Source: a virus
Strand: one strand, 5' to 3'
IMG/VR virus record: IMGVR_UViG_3300044703_000141
Coordinates: 1 to 29,218 of that record
DNA length: 29,218 nucleotides
The position numbers and the translations under genes were made by a program. The notes under the pieces were generated by a model. That model saw nothing but the letters and a program-made list of their open reading frames with translations, ran no database searches and had not been told where the DNA came from. Position 1 is the stretch's first letter; every line of letters starts with the position of its first letter. Shown piece after piece: positions 5,952 to 15,600 of the stretch.

Positions 5952-6349
5952 GCGACACCCCAGCGGTGAACCAGCCCGACTCAGGGACGTACGGCGAGAA
6001 GGCGGACGTCGCCAGGCTCCAGTCCGCCCTCCCCAAGGGCGCCATCGGCCAGCCCGCGGCGCCCCAGCAGCCCCCGGCGCTGAGCCCCGCCCCCGTGCGG
6101 CCCAACCCCGGCATGGACGGCCGGCCCCAGACTGGCGCCGCCGTGCCCCCCGGCATCCCGTCCGCGCTCCTCACCCCGGGGGCCGACAACTTCAACGCGC
6201 CGGTCGCCCCGACGTCGCAGCCCGCCCCGCAGACCCGCCCCCAGCAGACGCTCTTCACGCTCGACCTGCTCTCCCGCTCGCCCGACGTCAGCTCGGCCAC
6301 GCGGGAGTGGGCGAAGCACGTCCTGACAGTCCTGCTCGGCAATGGCTGA
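5948..6349 (+). CDS. Pro/Gln-rich virion-module protein
   Basis: A 133-aa protein starting in the portal stop (ATGA, 5948-5951). The first 100 residues are low-complexity, rich in Pro, Ala and Gln (QPAAPQQPPALSPAPV, PTSQPAPQTRPQQ). The last 30 (SSATREWAKHVLTVLLGNG) form a short amphipathic helix. Similar disordered proteins with a 'Y...A.L..LQ..LP' N-terminus often follow the portal in actinobacterial phages; this one has YGEKADVARLQSALPKG at 15-31. Function is unknown; an assembly or internal capsid role is a guess. It ends eight bases into the next gene. Confidence 0.72.
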   Translation: MSDTPAVNQPDSGTYGEKADVARLQSALPKGAIGQPAAPQQPPALSPAPVRPNPGMDGRPQTGAAVPPGIPSALLTPGADNFNAPVAPTSQPAPQTRPQQTLFTLDLLSRSPDVSSATREWAKHVLTVLLGNG

Positions 6350-7859
6350 GCCGCAGACCGCCGACGACCTCGCCGCCCAGCTCCACGTCGGCCTCGTCGA
6401 CCGCGCCCGGGTCGCCGGGCTGCTCCAAGCGGCCTCTGACCGCTCGACGTCTGGCATCCCGGGCGTCCTCCAGGCGCTCCCGGCGCTGGTCTCACTACAC
6501 GAGCGCAAGGCGCTAGACCCCGACACGACGGCGTCCGTGGCGGACCTCTTGGCGCGTCCCGGGAGGCTGTACGACGACCCAGCGCGAGCCAGGGCATTGG
6601 CGTCGACCGTGGCCTCGGCAGCCGACAGCCCGCCCCCGAAGGACGCTGTCGGCGTTGCCTTCGGCGCGTCCGGGCAGCGGGTGGCGACCCCGATCACAGA
6701 CCCCGCCGGGGCGCTTGGCCGCTCGCAGCGCGAGGACCTGGGGCCAGCCCCCGCCGACCACCCCGGCCCCATGGAGGTCACAGAGCCGATGGGCGGCTCG
6801 TCGATCTTCGCCCCCGCCTCCGAGGCCAGCGCCCAGGCGCTGCGCGGGCACCACCCCGTCTCGCTCGGGAAGGGCCCGGTCCGGTGGGTCCCCTCCACCC
6901 CCCGCCCCGTCCAGGACGCGCAGCGGGCGTTCACCGACGCCGCCCTCCCCGGTGAGCTGCTCCCCGGGGCAACGACGCACCCCGCCTTCACCCCTGGCGA
7001 CCACGTCGTCATCCACGCCCCCGCTGGCTACACCCGCCAGGTCCAGGGACTCGGCCAGGACCTTGTCAACCGTGGCCTCCCCGTGCAGGTGAGGAACCTC
7101 GCCGGGGGCGACCCGACCGAGCTGTACTCGTTCCTTCACCACGACGGCACAACGACTGCCGCGCACACGGGCGTGTGGGTGACTGCGAACCCTGGCGCCC
7201 CCGCCGACACGGTCCAGAGGGTCTGGGACCTGGCCGCTGGGCACGCCAAGCGGCTCGACTACCCAGTGACCCGCATCGCCTACACCCACGGCGCCACTGG
7301 CCCGAGTGGCTCCGTGCCGGCCTATGAGCACCACATCGTTGACGACGCCGCCCGCAGGGCCGTCGTCCGGGGGAACGCCTGGAGCCTCGACGAGCGCAAC
7401 TCAGCGCAAGTCTGGGTTTCGGCGGCGCAGGCGCCCACCAGCGCCAGCCCGGCCGTCCTCGGCAAGGCGCCGCTGGTGATCGAGCCGTCCTCCGGAAGGT
7501 TCGGTGACGCCGTGCTGAACGGAGAGGCCCGACTGGTGACGGCGAACCCCGACGCCAAGGTCACCCGCCCAACCCGCGGCCTTGAGACTGTGCGGGTCGA
7601 TGGCAGGCGGCTGACGCATGTGGCCGTCGCCGTCCCGGGCGACGCCATGCCCGTGGTGGCCCACGCCGACGACGCCAGCGCCATAGCGTCCCGCTTCCCG
7701 GAGGCCGGGCCAGTGACGATGGCTGTGGTCAATGGGCACGAGCTGGAACTCACGCCCCCGCGCAACGTCGATGGCTCCCCTGACACCGTCACCGCCAACG
7801 CAGCGAGGGAGGCGCTCACCAGGCTTGGGGTCCGTAGCGGAATGGTGAGCATCCGTTGA
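6342..7859 (+). CDS. Large hypothetical virion-module protein (505 aa)
   Basis: I do not recognise this 505-aa protein. Starting at ATG 6342, overlapping the previous stop by eight bases, it has a helical N-terminal region (1-105), a Pro-rich linker (about 108-195), and a mixed alpha/beta C-terminal part. The C-terminal part includes HPAFTPGDHVVIHAPAGYTR and DLVNRGLPVQVRNLAGGDP (about 207-260). From about 330 onward, repeated strand-like segments (HIVDDAARRAVVRG, ARLVTANPDAKV, HVAVAVPGDAMPVVAH) alternate with turns. No signal peptide or membrane span is seen. Its place between portal and the 1599-aa protein suggests an internal or ejected virion protein. Confidence 0.8.
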   Translation: MAEPQTADDLAAQLHVGLVDRARVAGLLQAASDRSTSGIPGVLQALPALVSLHERKALDPDTTASVADLLARPGRLYDDPARARALASTVASAADSPPPKDAVGVAFGASGQRVATPITDPAGALGRSQREDLGPAPADHPGPMEVTEPMGGSSIFAPASEASAQALRGHHPVSLGKGPVRWVPSTPRPVQDAQRAFTDAALPGELLPGATTHPAFTPGDHVVIHAPAGYTRQVQGLGQDLVNRGLPVQVRNLAGGDPTELYSFLHHDGTTTAAHTGVWVTANPGAPADTVQRVWDLAAGHAKRLDYPVTRIAYTHGATGPSGSVPAYEHHIVDDAARRAVVRGNAWSLDERNSAQVWVSAAQAPTSASPAVLGKAPLVIEPSSGRFGDAVLNGEARLVTANPDAKVTRPTRGLETVRVDGRRLTHVAVAVPGDAMPVVAHADDASAIASRFPEAGPVTMAVVNGHELELTPPRNVDGSPDTVTANAAREALTRLGVRSGMVSIR

Positions 7860-10800
7860 GCTTCATAGACCCGACGACGCAGCCAGCGCCGCAGCCGGCC
7901 GACCAGGCCGCCCCGATGCTGCCGGGGCTCGACCTCAGCGGCATCGACGAGCGCATCCAGCACATCAGGTCAGTCGAGGACTCCTGGGGCCTGCCCCCCA
8001 TCCCCGACGAGGTCAAGCTGGACCTGGCGTCGCAGCACCAGGACACCAAGGGCCTCGGTGACTTCCTCTGGGGAGTGGCCTCCGACGTCAACCGGGCCGT
8101 CAACCCCTTCTCGGCCGCCCCGGCGGCGGCGGACACGGGCGTCGCATCACAGACATCGTCTGGCCTCATCACCCCCTCCGCTGACCCGGCATTCGACAGG
8201 ATCGCCGGGCTGGTGACCGACGTCGCCGGCCTCCGGCGCCCCGAGGTCGTCGACCCCAACGCGGTCGTGGCGTTCAAGCGCCAGGCCATCGCCCATGGCC
8301 TGCTCCCGCCCGGCACCCCCCTCGACGACCGATGGGACCCAGCGCTCAACTCGGTCCAGGGCCAGATGCTCGATGACGAGTTCCGCAAGCGCGTCGCTGG
8401 CGACAAGGGCGGCTCCCTGTCGATCAAGTCCGTGGTCAACGCCATCTCGGAGTGGACGACCCCCAGCACCCTCCTGCACGTGGCCGAGCACCTCGACCTC
8501 GACCCCACGGAGCACTTCCGCCATGGCGACGTCTCACGGGAGCTGCGCACCTGGGGCGACAAGTGGCGCGCCTGGAACGCCGAGGCGAAGAAGCAGGGCA
8601 AGCTCGACCTCAACCCATCGCACTTCGTCAAGCGCGCCCGGCTCTTCCTGGACGCCCTGACTGGCCCCATCGATGACATCGTCGTCCCCGCTGCCAACGA
8701 CCTCCTGCTCCTCACGGGCGCCAGCGAGATCATCGGCGCAGCACGTGTGGCCATGGTCGGCGGCGAGGGCGTGGCGGTCGCTGCCGAGGGCGGCAACGCC
8801 CTCCGGGGGCTGTACTCGGCCAAGGCGGCCTTCGAGGCCGGGCAGACGGCCATGGCCAGTGAGCGCGACGCCAGCTTCCTGGCGAAGGGCTTGCAGTTCG
8901 GCGGCGGCCGCCTCCTGGGGAACTCCGCCACCCCGCTCGGCCAGGGGCTGGCGACGTCCGCCATCCGGGCGGGTGACGCCATGGAGGCGTGGCGCAACCT
9001 CCGCGGGGTCAAGCTCGCCTCGACGGCCCTTGGCGTCGGGATGCGCCTTGGCGTGGCTGGGACCCTGGAGCAGAAGGTCATGCCCGGGCAGAGCTACGTC
9101 CGTGACATCGAGCAATGGAAGAGGCGGCCCGTCACCAACAGCCCCCTCGGCCTGGGCTTCGACCTCCTCACCCTGCCGGTGATGCCGCCGCACATCTTCG
9201 CCCCCGGCACGCTGACGCAGATCGGGCAGCCGGCGCTGTCCGTCGTCAGCCGCCTGAAGCAGGTCGCCAACGACACGCAGGCCACGGTCGAGGTTGCTCG
9301 CGGCCTGGCGAGCCTCACCGATGACGCCGCCCTCAAGGCCAGGCTCCTCAAGAACCCGGCCGCCGCCCTGACGGACTTCGTCGGCGGGGACTCCACGAAG
9401 GCCGGGCAGTTGGTGACCTGGGCCAGCACGGCAGCGGCAGTCGACGCCGACGCCGTCCGGCTCGCCAACCGCGCCACGGGCGGCCGTGACCTTGACCCGA
9501 CGACCTGGAAGACGGTCTACCTCCGGGTGCGCAACTCGCGCATCGCTCAGATCCGCCACCTCGACGAGGGCGATCAGGGGTCGTTCATCTCCACGCTCCA
9601 GTCCAAGGGCGCCAACGGCGAGGCCCGGAAGTTCAAGTCCCTGCTGTCGAGCCCCGACACCCAGGACGGCGCCTTGCGCACGATGAACGGCCTCATCCAG
9701 GACCACAACGAGAAGCGGGTCGGCCAGTTCCAAGACCTCCTCTCCCAGCTCCAGCCGGGAATGGTCGAGTCGCACGTCAGCCGGTTCTTCAAGAACCCCG
9801 ACGACTGGGACAGCTTCCTCACGGCCACCGACACGCTCCGGCAGATGACGAGCCAGGAGGGCGTGCTTGACGCCCCGGCGACCATTGCCAACGACGTCGG
9901 CAAGCTGAGCCGCAACCCCGAGGCGCCCAGTTACAAGCCAGCCTTCAGCGACTCCAACCGCTACCTCAACCTGCACCCCGACGACTCGATGGCGCGGCTC
10001 GTCCTCTCGGCCGCTGACGAGCACCCTGACCAGATCTACCGGGCCTGGTTCCAGCCCTTGACCCGCGAGATCTCCCCTGGGGTTGGGAGGTTCGCGGTGG
10101 CCCGAGAGGACACCGTCACGAAGCAGGACGCGGTCGAGCTGCTGTCCTCGATCAAGACCCGCCAGAGCCGGATCGACGCGCTCAAGGGCCTGGAGGCAAA
10201 CCCGGAGTTGCAGTCGCAGCTCTTCCAGATTCGAGACGCCCAGGGCGGCTCGCTCGCCGGCCTCAGCGACCAGGACATGTCCTCGGTCCTGCGCGAGTTC
10301 TACGCGCAGCAGATCGGCAGTGGCGACGCCACCTATGCGCCCACGGTCACCAACAAGGTCAAGGCCGCTGCGCGGGCCGTGCGCACCGCCGACCAGCAGG
10401 GCCTGGACCTCACCCAGAACGCCGCCACCGTGCGGCAGCAGCTTGAGTCCGAGTTGCAGGGCGTCTTCGACGACCCGAAGTGGAGCGACTGGTTCGGCAT
10501 CCCCTCCAATTGGTCGCCAGACCAGAAGGTCAAGGAGCTGGGCAAGATGCAGCACCTCTTGGCCGCCGAGGTCCAGGGGCTGCCCCAGGGGCAGGTCGAC
10601 TACCTCCACAGCCTCGGGTACAAGCCCGTCCACGGCGCCGAGTTCCTGATGCCCCAAGACCTCATCGACCACGTCCGGCCACTAGCCGAGACGGGCCGCC
10701 TGCGCATGGCCCAGTACTCGCTCGGCACGTTCATCCAGCCCACGCCGAACAAGGCGCTCGGGCAGTTGATGTCGACCAAGCTGCACTCGGAGCTGACCTC

Positions 10801-12655
10801 GGCCCTCGTGGACCTCAACCCCGCCCGCTCTGACGCCGTGCAAGAGGCGTTCAAGGCCGAGGAGGGCGGGGACGTCGGGGACCTGATGGGGCGCATGTGG
10901 CAGCAGGTCCGCTCGCGCCAGAGCAATGTGCAGCAGGTGTCGGACATGGCCCAGGCGACTGGCGGCTGGGGCCAGAAGTTCCTGGCGAACGTGCAGTCGA
11001 GCACCGTGCCCTACGGCCTGCGCGACCTGAGCCGCGCCGAGATCGCCGACGCCATCAAGGGCACGCCCTTCGCCGCTGGCGGCGACGGGGCCGTGCAGCG
11101 CATCCGGGACGCCATCCTCAAGAGCTACGACGTCGGCTTCAGGTACAACGGCTTGCAGACGGTCGAGGACAGCCTGCGCTCGCAGGGCGCCCTCATCGGC
11201 GGCCTGAAGGTGCTCTCGAAGACGCTGCCAGGCGCCTCCCTCTCCGGCCTGATCGACGGCGCCCTGCCCCGCCTGGAGGGCTCGGCATGGGACCGCTACA
11301 CCCGCCTGCCAGAGGGGCTGGTCAAGCTCCGCAACAACCTGCGCTTCACCCTCAGCCCGTTCTTCGACCTCCGTCGCTACACGAAGGGCGCCGTGCTCGG
11401 GCAGTTGGCCGACCTCCCAGAGGAGGCCCGGCTGCCGCTCTTCAACGGCATGAGGAACCTGGCCAAGGACTACGGCGCTGACGCCGTGGACGAGGCGCGG
11501 CGCATGTTCAACGCTGCGTCCCGGGGGGAGTACGGCGTCGTGGACGACGTCGACAGGGCCTTTCGGGCCAGGGGAATCCTTGGCTACTCCCCCCAGGACT
11601 ACATGGCGGCGGCGAACTACCGCCTCGTCCAGCAGGGCGTGGACCCGCAGAGGGCGTACGAGGCCACCCAGAAGATCTACGCGTACGGCACTGGCCGGTC
11701 CCCGCTCGACAAGTCCATCAACTTCATGTTCTTCCCCTTCAGCTTCGAGAAGAAGCTGATCGGGGCCTCGGGCCGGTTCCTCTCCCAAGACCTGTCGCGC
11801 ACGCTCGTCCTTCACGACGCCCTGAAGGCGTACGACGTCCTCAACGACCGGTACGACCTGTCGACCCGCTGGAAGGAATACCTCCCGGTCCTCAACGAGC
11901 TCCAGAAGCTCAACGCCTTCGGGCACGGCATCAGCCCCGGCGAGCTGGGCGGCATCAATCGCCCGCTCCTGGAGCCGCTCGTCGCGCCCATCCTCAACGC
12001 CTTCCTGCCGCATGGGATGCACATAGCGGACAAGAGCCAGGCCGAGCAGTTGAACTCGCTGATGAAGCGCATGGTCCCCGTCTACAACGACGTCGACCGC
12101 ATGGTCCAAGATCTCTCCGAGGAGGGGCACGTCCTGTTCGACCCGGCTCACAAGACCCGCAAGGCGCAGGTCGATGAGGCGTACTCGTTCTGGAACGCCT
12201 TCAAGGACAACCTGAACAGCCGCGCCCGCGCCGCTGGCTACGACCAGGGCTACGCGCAGCTCGCGCGGCAGAACCCTGACTTCTCCCAGATGATCAAGGA
12301 CTACAAGGCCCACCTCGGCAACCAGTATCCGGCATGGGTCGACGCCCGCGCCCAGACCATCGCCAGGCAGGCCAAGAATGAGGAGGAGTTGCAGGGCATC
12401 GTCCGCAAGCCAGCCGACCAGATGTCCTCCGGGGAGAAGCGGCTGGCCGCGTTCTACCAGTTCGAGCAGTCGGTCCGCCAGCAGTTGACCCAGCAGGGCT
12501 TCAGCCTCCAGAGCGCCCCCGAGGACGTGCCGCCCGAGGTGTTCACGGCGCTGCGCCAGTACGCCTCTGAGCTAGCCATCCCTGGGGATCAGTTCGAGAG
12601 CCTCTACCGCAAATTCTTCTCAAAGGTCTATGGCCCGATCACCCGTGAAATCTGA
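7856..12655 (+). CDS. Giant 1599-aa virion protein, candidate DNA-ejection (internal) protein
   Basis: This single frame takes up one sixth of the window. It opens at TTG 7856 overlapping the previous stop (TTGA); no other start is close. Sequence is mostly helical and hydrophilic. A less polar part near residues 270-445 includes IVVPAANDLLLLTGASEIIG, LASTALGVGMRLGVAG and LGLGFDLLTLPVMP and could insert in membrane. Near residue 1284 a conspicuous aromatic run, INFMFFPFSFEKKL, sits in a conserved-looking region. Size, lack of a signal peptide and position next to a peptidoglycan hydrolase fit internal virion proteins of podoviruses, which leave the capsid to build a conduit across the envelope. 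A tape-measure role is less likely because no tail-tube or chaperone genes are seen. No polymerase or protease motif was found by eye. Confidence 0.85.
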   Translation: MSFIDPTTQPAPQPADQAAPMLPGLDLSGIDERIQHIRSVEDSWGLPPIPDEVKLDLASQHQDTKGLGDFLWGVASDVNRAVNPFSAAPAAADTGVASQTSSGLITPSADPAFDRIAGLVTDVAGLRRPEVVDPNAVVAFKRQAIAHGLLPPGTPLDDRWDPALNSVQGQMLDDEFRKRVAGDKGGSLSIKSVVNAISEWTTPSTLLHVAEHLDLDPTEHFRHGDVSRELRTWGDKWRAWNAEAKKQGKLDLNPSHFVKRARLFLDALTGPIDDIVVPAANDLLLLTGASEIIGAARVAMVGGEGVAVAAEGGNALRGLYSAKAAFEAGQTAMASERDASFLAKGLQFGGGRLLGNSATPLGQGLATSAIRAGDAMEAWRNLRGVKLASTALGVGMRLGVAGTLEQKVMPGQSYVRDIEQWKRRPVTNSPLGLGFDLLTLPVMPPHIFAPGTLTQIGQPALSVVSRLKQVANDTQATVEVARGLASLTDDAALKARLLKNPAAALTDFVGGDSTKAGQLVTWASTAAAVDADAVRLANRATGGRDLDPTTWKTVYLRVRNSRIAQIRHLDEGDQGSFISTLQSKGANGEARKFKSLLSSPDTQDGALRTMNGLIQDHNEKRVGQFQDLLSQLQPGMVESHVSRFFKNPDDWDSFLTATDTLRQMTSQEGVLDAPATIANDVGKLSRNPEAPSYKPAFSDSNRYLNLHPDDSMARLVLSAADEHPDQIYRAWFQPLTREISPGVGRFAVAREDTVTKQDAVELLSSIKTRQSRIDALKGLEANPELQSQLFQIRDAQGGSLAGLSDQDMSSVLREFYAQQIGSGDATYAPTVTNKVKAAARAVRTADQQGLDLTQNAATVRQQLESELQGVFDDPKWSDWFGIPSNWSPDQKVKELGKMQHLLAAEVQGLPQGQVDYLHSLGYKPVHGAEFLMPQDLIDHVRPLAETGRLRMAQYSLGTFIQPTPNKALGQLMSTKLHSELTSALVDLNPARSDAVQEAFKAEEGGDVGDLMGRMWQQVRSRQSNVQQVSDMAQATGGWGQKFLANVQSSTVPYGLRDLSRAEIADAIKGTPFAAGGDGAVQRIRDAILKSYDVGFRYNGLQTVEDSLRSQGALIGGLKVLSKTLPGASLSGLIDGALPRLEGSAWDRYTRLPEGLVKLRNNLRFTLSPFFDLRRYTKGAVLGQLADLPEEARLPLFNGMRNLAKDYGADAVDEARRMFNAASRGEYGVVDDVDRAFRARGILGYSPQDYMAAANYRLVQQGVDPQRAYEATQKIYAYGTGRSPLDKSINFMFFPFSFEKKLIGASGRFLSQDLSRTLVLHDALKAYDVLNDRYDLSTRWKEYLPVLNELQKLNAFGHGISPGELGGINRPLLEPLVAPILNAFLPHGMHIADKSQAEQLNSLMKRMVPVYNDVDRMVQDLSEEGHVLFDPAHKTRKAQVDEAYSFWNAFKDNLNSRARAAGYDQGYAQLARQNPDFSQMIKDYKAHLGNQYPAWVDARAQTIARQAKNEEELQGIVRKPADQMSSGEKRLAAFYQFEQSVRQQLTQQGFSLQSAPEDVPPEVFTALRQYASELAIPGDQFESLYRKFFSKVYGPITREI

Positions 12656-14481
12656 TGGCTAAAGGCCCCCTCTACACCCCGCCCCCCGGAGCGCCCACGA
12701 CGGCGCTCCCCGCCCCGCGCCCGCAGTGGATGCAGGGCATGGGCGACGACGACCTGCGCCAGGCCGTCACGCTCTTCAACCAGCTCTACGGGACCAACTA
12801 CGACCCGTATCACCCCGTCAACTCGGGGTTCTTCAACGACGGGCGCCTCCAGGACGCGAGCGTCGCCCAGACCATCAGCGGGCAACTGCACGGCTCGACG
12901 ATCACCGTTGGAGGCCAGGGGCCGCACAACCGCCTCACCACCGAGGACCGGGCTGACGTCCGGGCCAATGGCCCAGCGCCAGTCCAGGTCCCAACGGCCA
13001 GCATCGAGACGGCGTCGAGCGCCAACCCCCGCTCGACCCCATACCTCCAGATGGTCCTGCACTCGGCGCAGGTGTACGGCGTGCCATGGCAGCTCATCTG
13101 GGGCGTCGTCAACCACGAGACCGCTGGCACCTGGGACCCGCACATCCCAGGCGATGGCGGCCAGTCCCATGGCCTGGCCCAGATCTACCAGCCGGCCCAT
13201 CCCGACGTCTCCCTCGCCCAGGCGACCGATCCCGGGTTCTCAATCGACTTCATCGCCAAGAACCTCGCCACGAACTATGCGAAGTTCCAGGACTGGTCCC
13301 TGGCCGTGCTGGCGCACAACAGCCCCGCAGCGGCGCAGTACATCTTCACCAACGGCAAGTCGGCCCCGCGCCGCGCCCCATTCGACGGCTCGTACGTCAA
13401 CGGGGTCTTCGCCGGCCTGGAGAAGCTGGGCTTCGACTTCTCGCACGCCAAGCTCGCCAGCAGCCAGGACGTCGCCGCCCTCAACGGCGGGGGCAATGGG
13501 TCGGTCGGCAGCGCGGTGGCGATGCCCGACCCTGCGACGCTGCGCCAGCGGGCGACCGACTTCCTCTCGCAGCTCTACTACCGACCCCCGACGCCCCAGG
13601 AGGTGGAGGGGCTCGTCGGCGTGATGCAGTCGGCCATCCTCGACTCCGTCAACCAGGGCACGAACCCGTTCCAGGACGCCACAGACCAGGGCCTCATGCA
13701 CGGCACCGGGGCGGGCGCTGGCGGTGGCTCTGGGATCGTCAACCCCCTGGGCGCCGCCCAGTACCAGGTCAGCGGCCACTACGGCGACGACCGCGGCAGC
13801 CACATCCACGCGGGCATCGACCTGGCCGTGCCCGTGGGCACGCCCGCCCTGGCGACTGTCGGGGGCTACGTGGAGCAGCGCCAGGACCCCCACGGGTACG
13901 GCAACTACATCCTCCTCCGGGGCGACGACGGCCGCCAGTACATCTACGGGCACCTCTCTGAGTTCCTGGTCGCCAACGGCGCCCACGTCGAGGCTGGCTC
14001 CCTCATCGCCAAGACGGGCGGGGCCAAGGGGGCGCCTGGCTCCGGCGACGCCGAGGGACCTCACCTGCACTTCGAGATCCGCACGAAGAACGGCCCCGGG
14101 CCGCAGGGGACGATCAACCCCGAGCAGGAGCTGACGGGGGCGACCGCCATGGACGCCACGCCGGCGGGCCCCAACGTGTCGACGCAGGTCGACTACCAGC
14201 AGCGCGCCCTCGACGCGGTGCGGGGGTCGACCGAGTACCAGCGCCTCTACAAGTACAAGCCAGCGGCCGTCAGCGAGCAGGACTACGCCAACGAGTTCGC
14301 CGGGACGGCGCAGCAGACGATGGGCCAGCCGGGGAACGGCGACGCGGTCCGCGCCGGCCTGGAGACGGGGCAGTTGGCGACCACGGCGGGCTACGCCTCC
14401 GGCACCCCAGAGGCGCCAGCGAGCGCCTCCTTCCGCCAGAACCTCTACAAGAAGGCGGCACTCCTCAATGCCCTCGTATAA
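12655..14481 (+). CDS. Virion peptidoglycan hydrolase: lytic transglycosylase plus M23 peptidase
   Basis: A 608-aa protein, start in TGATG with the giant gene. Residues 128-265 form a lysozyme-like/SLT domain: a helix, GVVNHETAG with E155 as catalytic acid, and the SHGLAQI motif (171-177). Residues about 365-492 form an M23 (LytM-type) metallopeptidase. Zinc ligands are H385 and D389 in HxxxD, and H472 in HLHFEI; H433 (YGHLS) and H470 match the catalytic histidines. A Gly-rich linker (about 346-360) separates them. The protein would cut both glycan strands and peptide cross-links, opening the wall for DNA injection. Residues 296-322 resemble a short repeat also seen in the next two genes. It could double as a lysis enzyme, since no separate endolysin is visible. 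Domain calls are firm; the virion location is inferred from the neighbours. Confidence 0.92.
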   Translation: MAKGPLYTPPPGAPTTALPAPRPQWMQGMGDDDLRQAVTLFNQLYGTNYDPYHPVNSGFFNDGRLQDASVAQTISGQLHGSTITVGGQGPHNRLTTEDRADVRANGPAPVQVPTASIETASSANPRSTPYLQMVLHSAQVYGVPWQLIWGVVNHETAGTWDPHIPGDGGQSHGLAQIYQPAHPDVSLAQATDPGFSIDFIAKNLATNYAKFQDWSLAVLAHNSPAAAQYIFTNGKSAPRRAPFDGSYVNGVFAGLEKLGFDFSHAKLASSQDVAALNGGGNGSVGSAVAMPDPATLRQRATDFLSQLYYRPPTPQEVEGLVGVMQSAILDSVNQGTNPFQDATDQGLMHGTGAGAGGGSGIVNPLGAAQYQVSGHYGDDRGSHIHAGIDLAVPVGTPALATVGGYVEQRQDPHGYGNYILLRGDDGRQYIYGHLSEFLVANGAHVEAGSLIAKTGGAKGAPGSGDAEGPHLHFEIRTKNGPGPQGTINPEQELTGATAMDATPAGPNVSTQVDYQQRALDAVRGSTEYQRLYKYKPAAVSEQDYANEFAGTAQQTMGQPGNGDAVRAGLETGQLATTAGYASGTPEAPASASFRQNLYKKAALLNALV

Positions 14482-14493
14482 GGCACAGGGCTG

Positions 14494-15600
14494 ATGGGCG
14501 CCCCAGTCCCCGCGGGCGGGCGCCTGCTCATCGTCGATGGCGTCTACGTCGTCCAGTACGACGTCGGCAACGGCCTCAGGGTCTATTACGACTTCTCCGC
14601 GCCCGGGACCATGGGCCAGGTCTCCACGAGTGGCTATGGCCCGGCGCAGCAGGTCGCGCACGACGCCTTCTACGGCCAGCAGGGCCTGATCCACGGCGGC
14701 CTCGTCCAGGAGATCCTTGGCATCAAGGACCCGTCCTACCAGGCGTGGTTCGACAAGACGCTCAACATCGCCACTGGCGGCGCCTCGTGGGTCAACAACC
14801 CCGAGATGCGGGCGATCTACGCCGACTGGATCGTCAACCCGGAGACCTCCTCTGACGAGATCGAGGCCCGGGTCAAGCAGACGGGCTACTGGAAGGGCAC
14901 CACCGACGCCCAGCGCCAGTACAACAACTCGTCCCCGGCCGAGCAGGCGAAGATGCAGAACGACGCGGCAGCGTCGCTCGCCAACAACTACTTCCAGATC
15001 ACCGGGCAGACGATCAACCTCGCTGACCCCCAGCTACGGCAGTGGGCGACGTCCATCGCCTCGGGGGCGCAGACCGCTGGCTTCGTCGTCGAGAGCTTCA
15101 TCAAGCCCATCGCCCTCCAGAACCCGCAGAGCCCGTGGTCGCGGAGCATCCAGGACGAGCACGCGCAGGAGCAGCAGCGCGGGGTCGACGTCTCCAACCA
15201 GTCCGAGCAGGTGCGCGACCTCTATCGCCGCTGGATCGGCCAGGACCCCGACCCCAACACCGTCAGCCAGTGGGCCAACGACCTCGTCAGCAAGCAGAAG
15301 TCCGAGGCCGACCTGCTGACCACGCTCCAGCAGCAGTCCAAGCAGCTCTACCCCTGGAAGGACTCAGCCCTGGAGACGTCCATCGCCGCGCAGCCCTGGC
15401 TCTCGACGTACTCGCGGGTGCTGGAGCGCCCGGCTGACCTGACGAACCCCGACGTCCAGCGCGCCCTGACCTCAGGGCAGGCGCCGTGGGCCTTCGAGCA
15501 GGACTTGAAGCGCAAGGACGAGTGGCTGAGCACAAAGAACGGCCAGGCCAGCGTCCTGGGCGCAGTCGGCTCTGTCGGCCGCCTCATGGGGTTTGAGTGA
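14494..15600 (+). CDS. Helical virion-module protein with DUF4214-like segment (368 aa)
   Basis: A 368-aa protein starting at ATG 14494, 12 bases after the hydrolase stop. GGGC (14488-14491) can pair with GCCC (14500-14503) around the start. The protein is helical and Gln-rich. Residues 240-285 (VRDLYRRWIGQDPDPNTVSQWANDL and following) fit the pattern 'LY...lG..pd...v..W...l......l...l..qs', known from DUF4214-type repeats. Similar Trp/Tyr-containing units occur at EARVKQTGYWKG (about 128-139) and near the C-terminus (DLKRKDEWLSTKNG). I infer a scaffold-like rod or internal virion protein, working with its neighbours; no enzyme motif is visible. Confidence 0.8.
   Translation: MGAPVPAGGRLLIVDGVYVVQYDVGNGLRVYYDFSAPGTMGQVSTSGYGPAQQVAHDAFYGQQGLIHGGLVQEILGIKDPSYQAWFDKTLNIATGGASWVNNPEMRAIYADWIVNPETSSDEIEARVKQTGYWKGTTDAQRQYNNSSPAEQAKMQNDAAASLANNYFQITGQTINLADPQLRQWATSIASGAQTAGFVVESFIKPIALQNPQSPWSRSIQDEHAQEQQRGVDVSNQSEQVRDLYRRWIGQDPDPNTVSQWANDLVSKQKSEADLLTTLQQQSKQLYPWKDSALETSIAAQPWLSTYSRVLERPADLTNPDVQRALTSGQAPWAFEQDLKRKDEWLSTKNGQASVLGAVGSVGRLMGFE

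Noticed and set aside
8534-10672. Minus-strand open frame of 712 codons opposite the giant virion gene
   Set aside because: It is rich in Val, Leu, Gly, Arg and Asp as expected from the complement of a G+C-rich coding frame, has no recognisable motif, and lies fully within a convincing plus-strand gene. The same holds for 10682-12313, 13240-14694, 15765-16760 and 18168-19349.
7856-12655. Giant protein as a virion RNA polymerase or tape measure
   Set aside because: No polymerase motif was found by eye, and there are no tail-tube, sheath or chaperone-frameshift genes to support a long tail.
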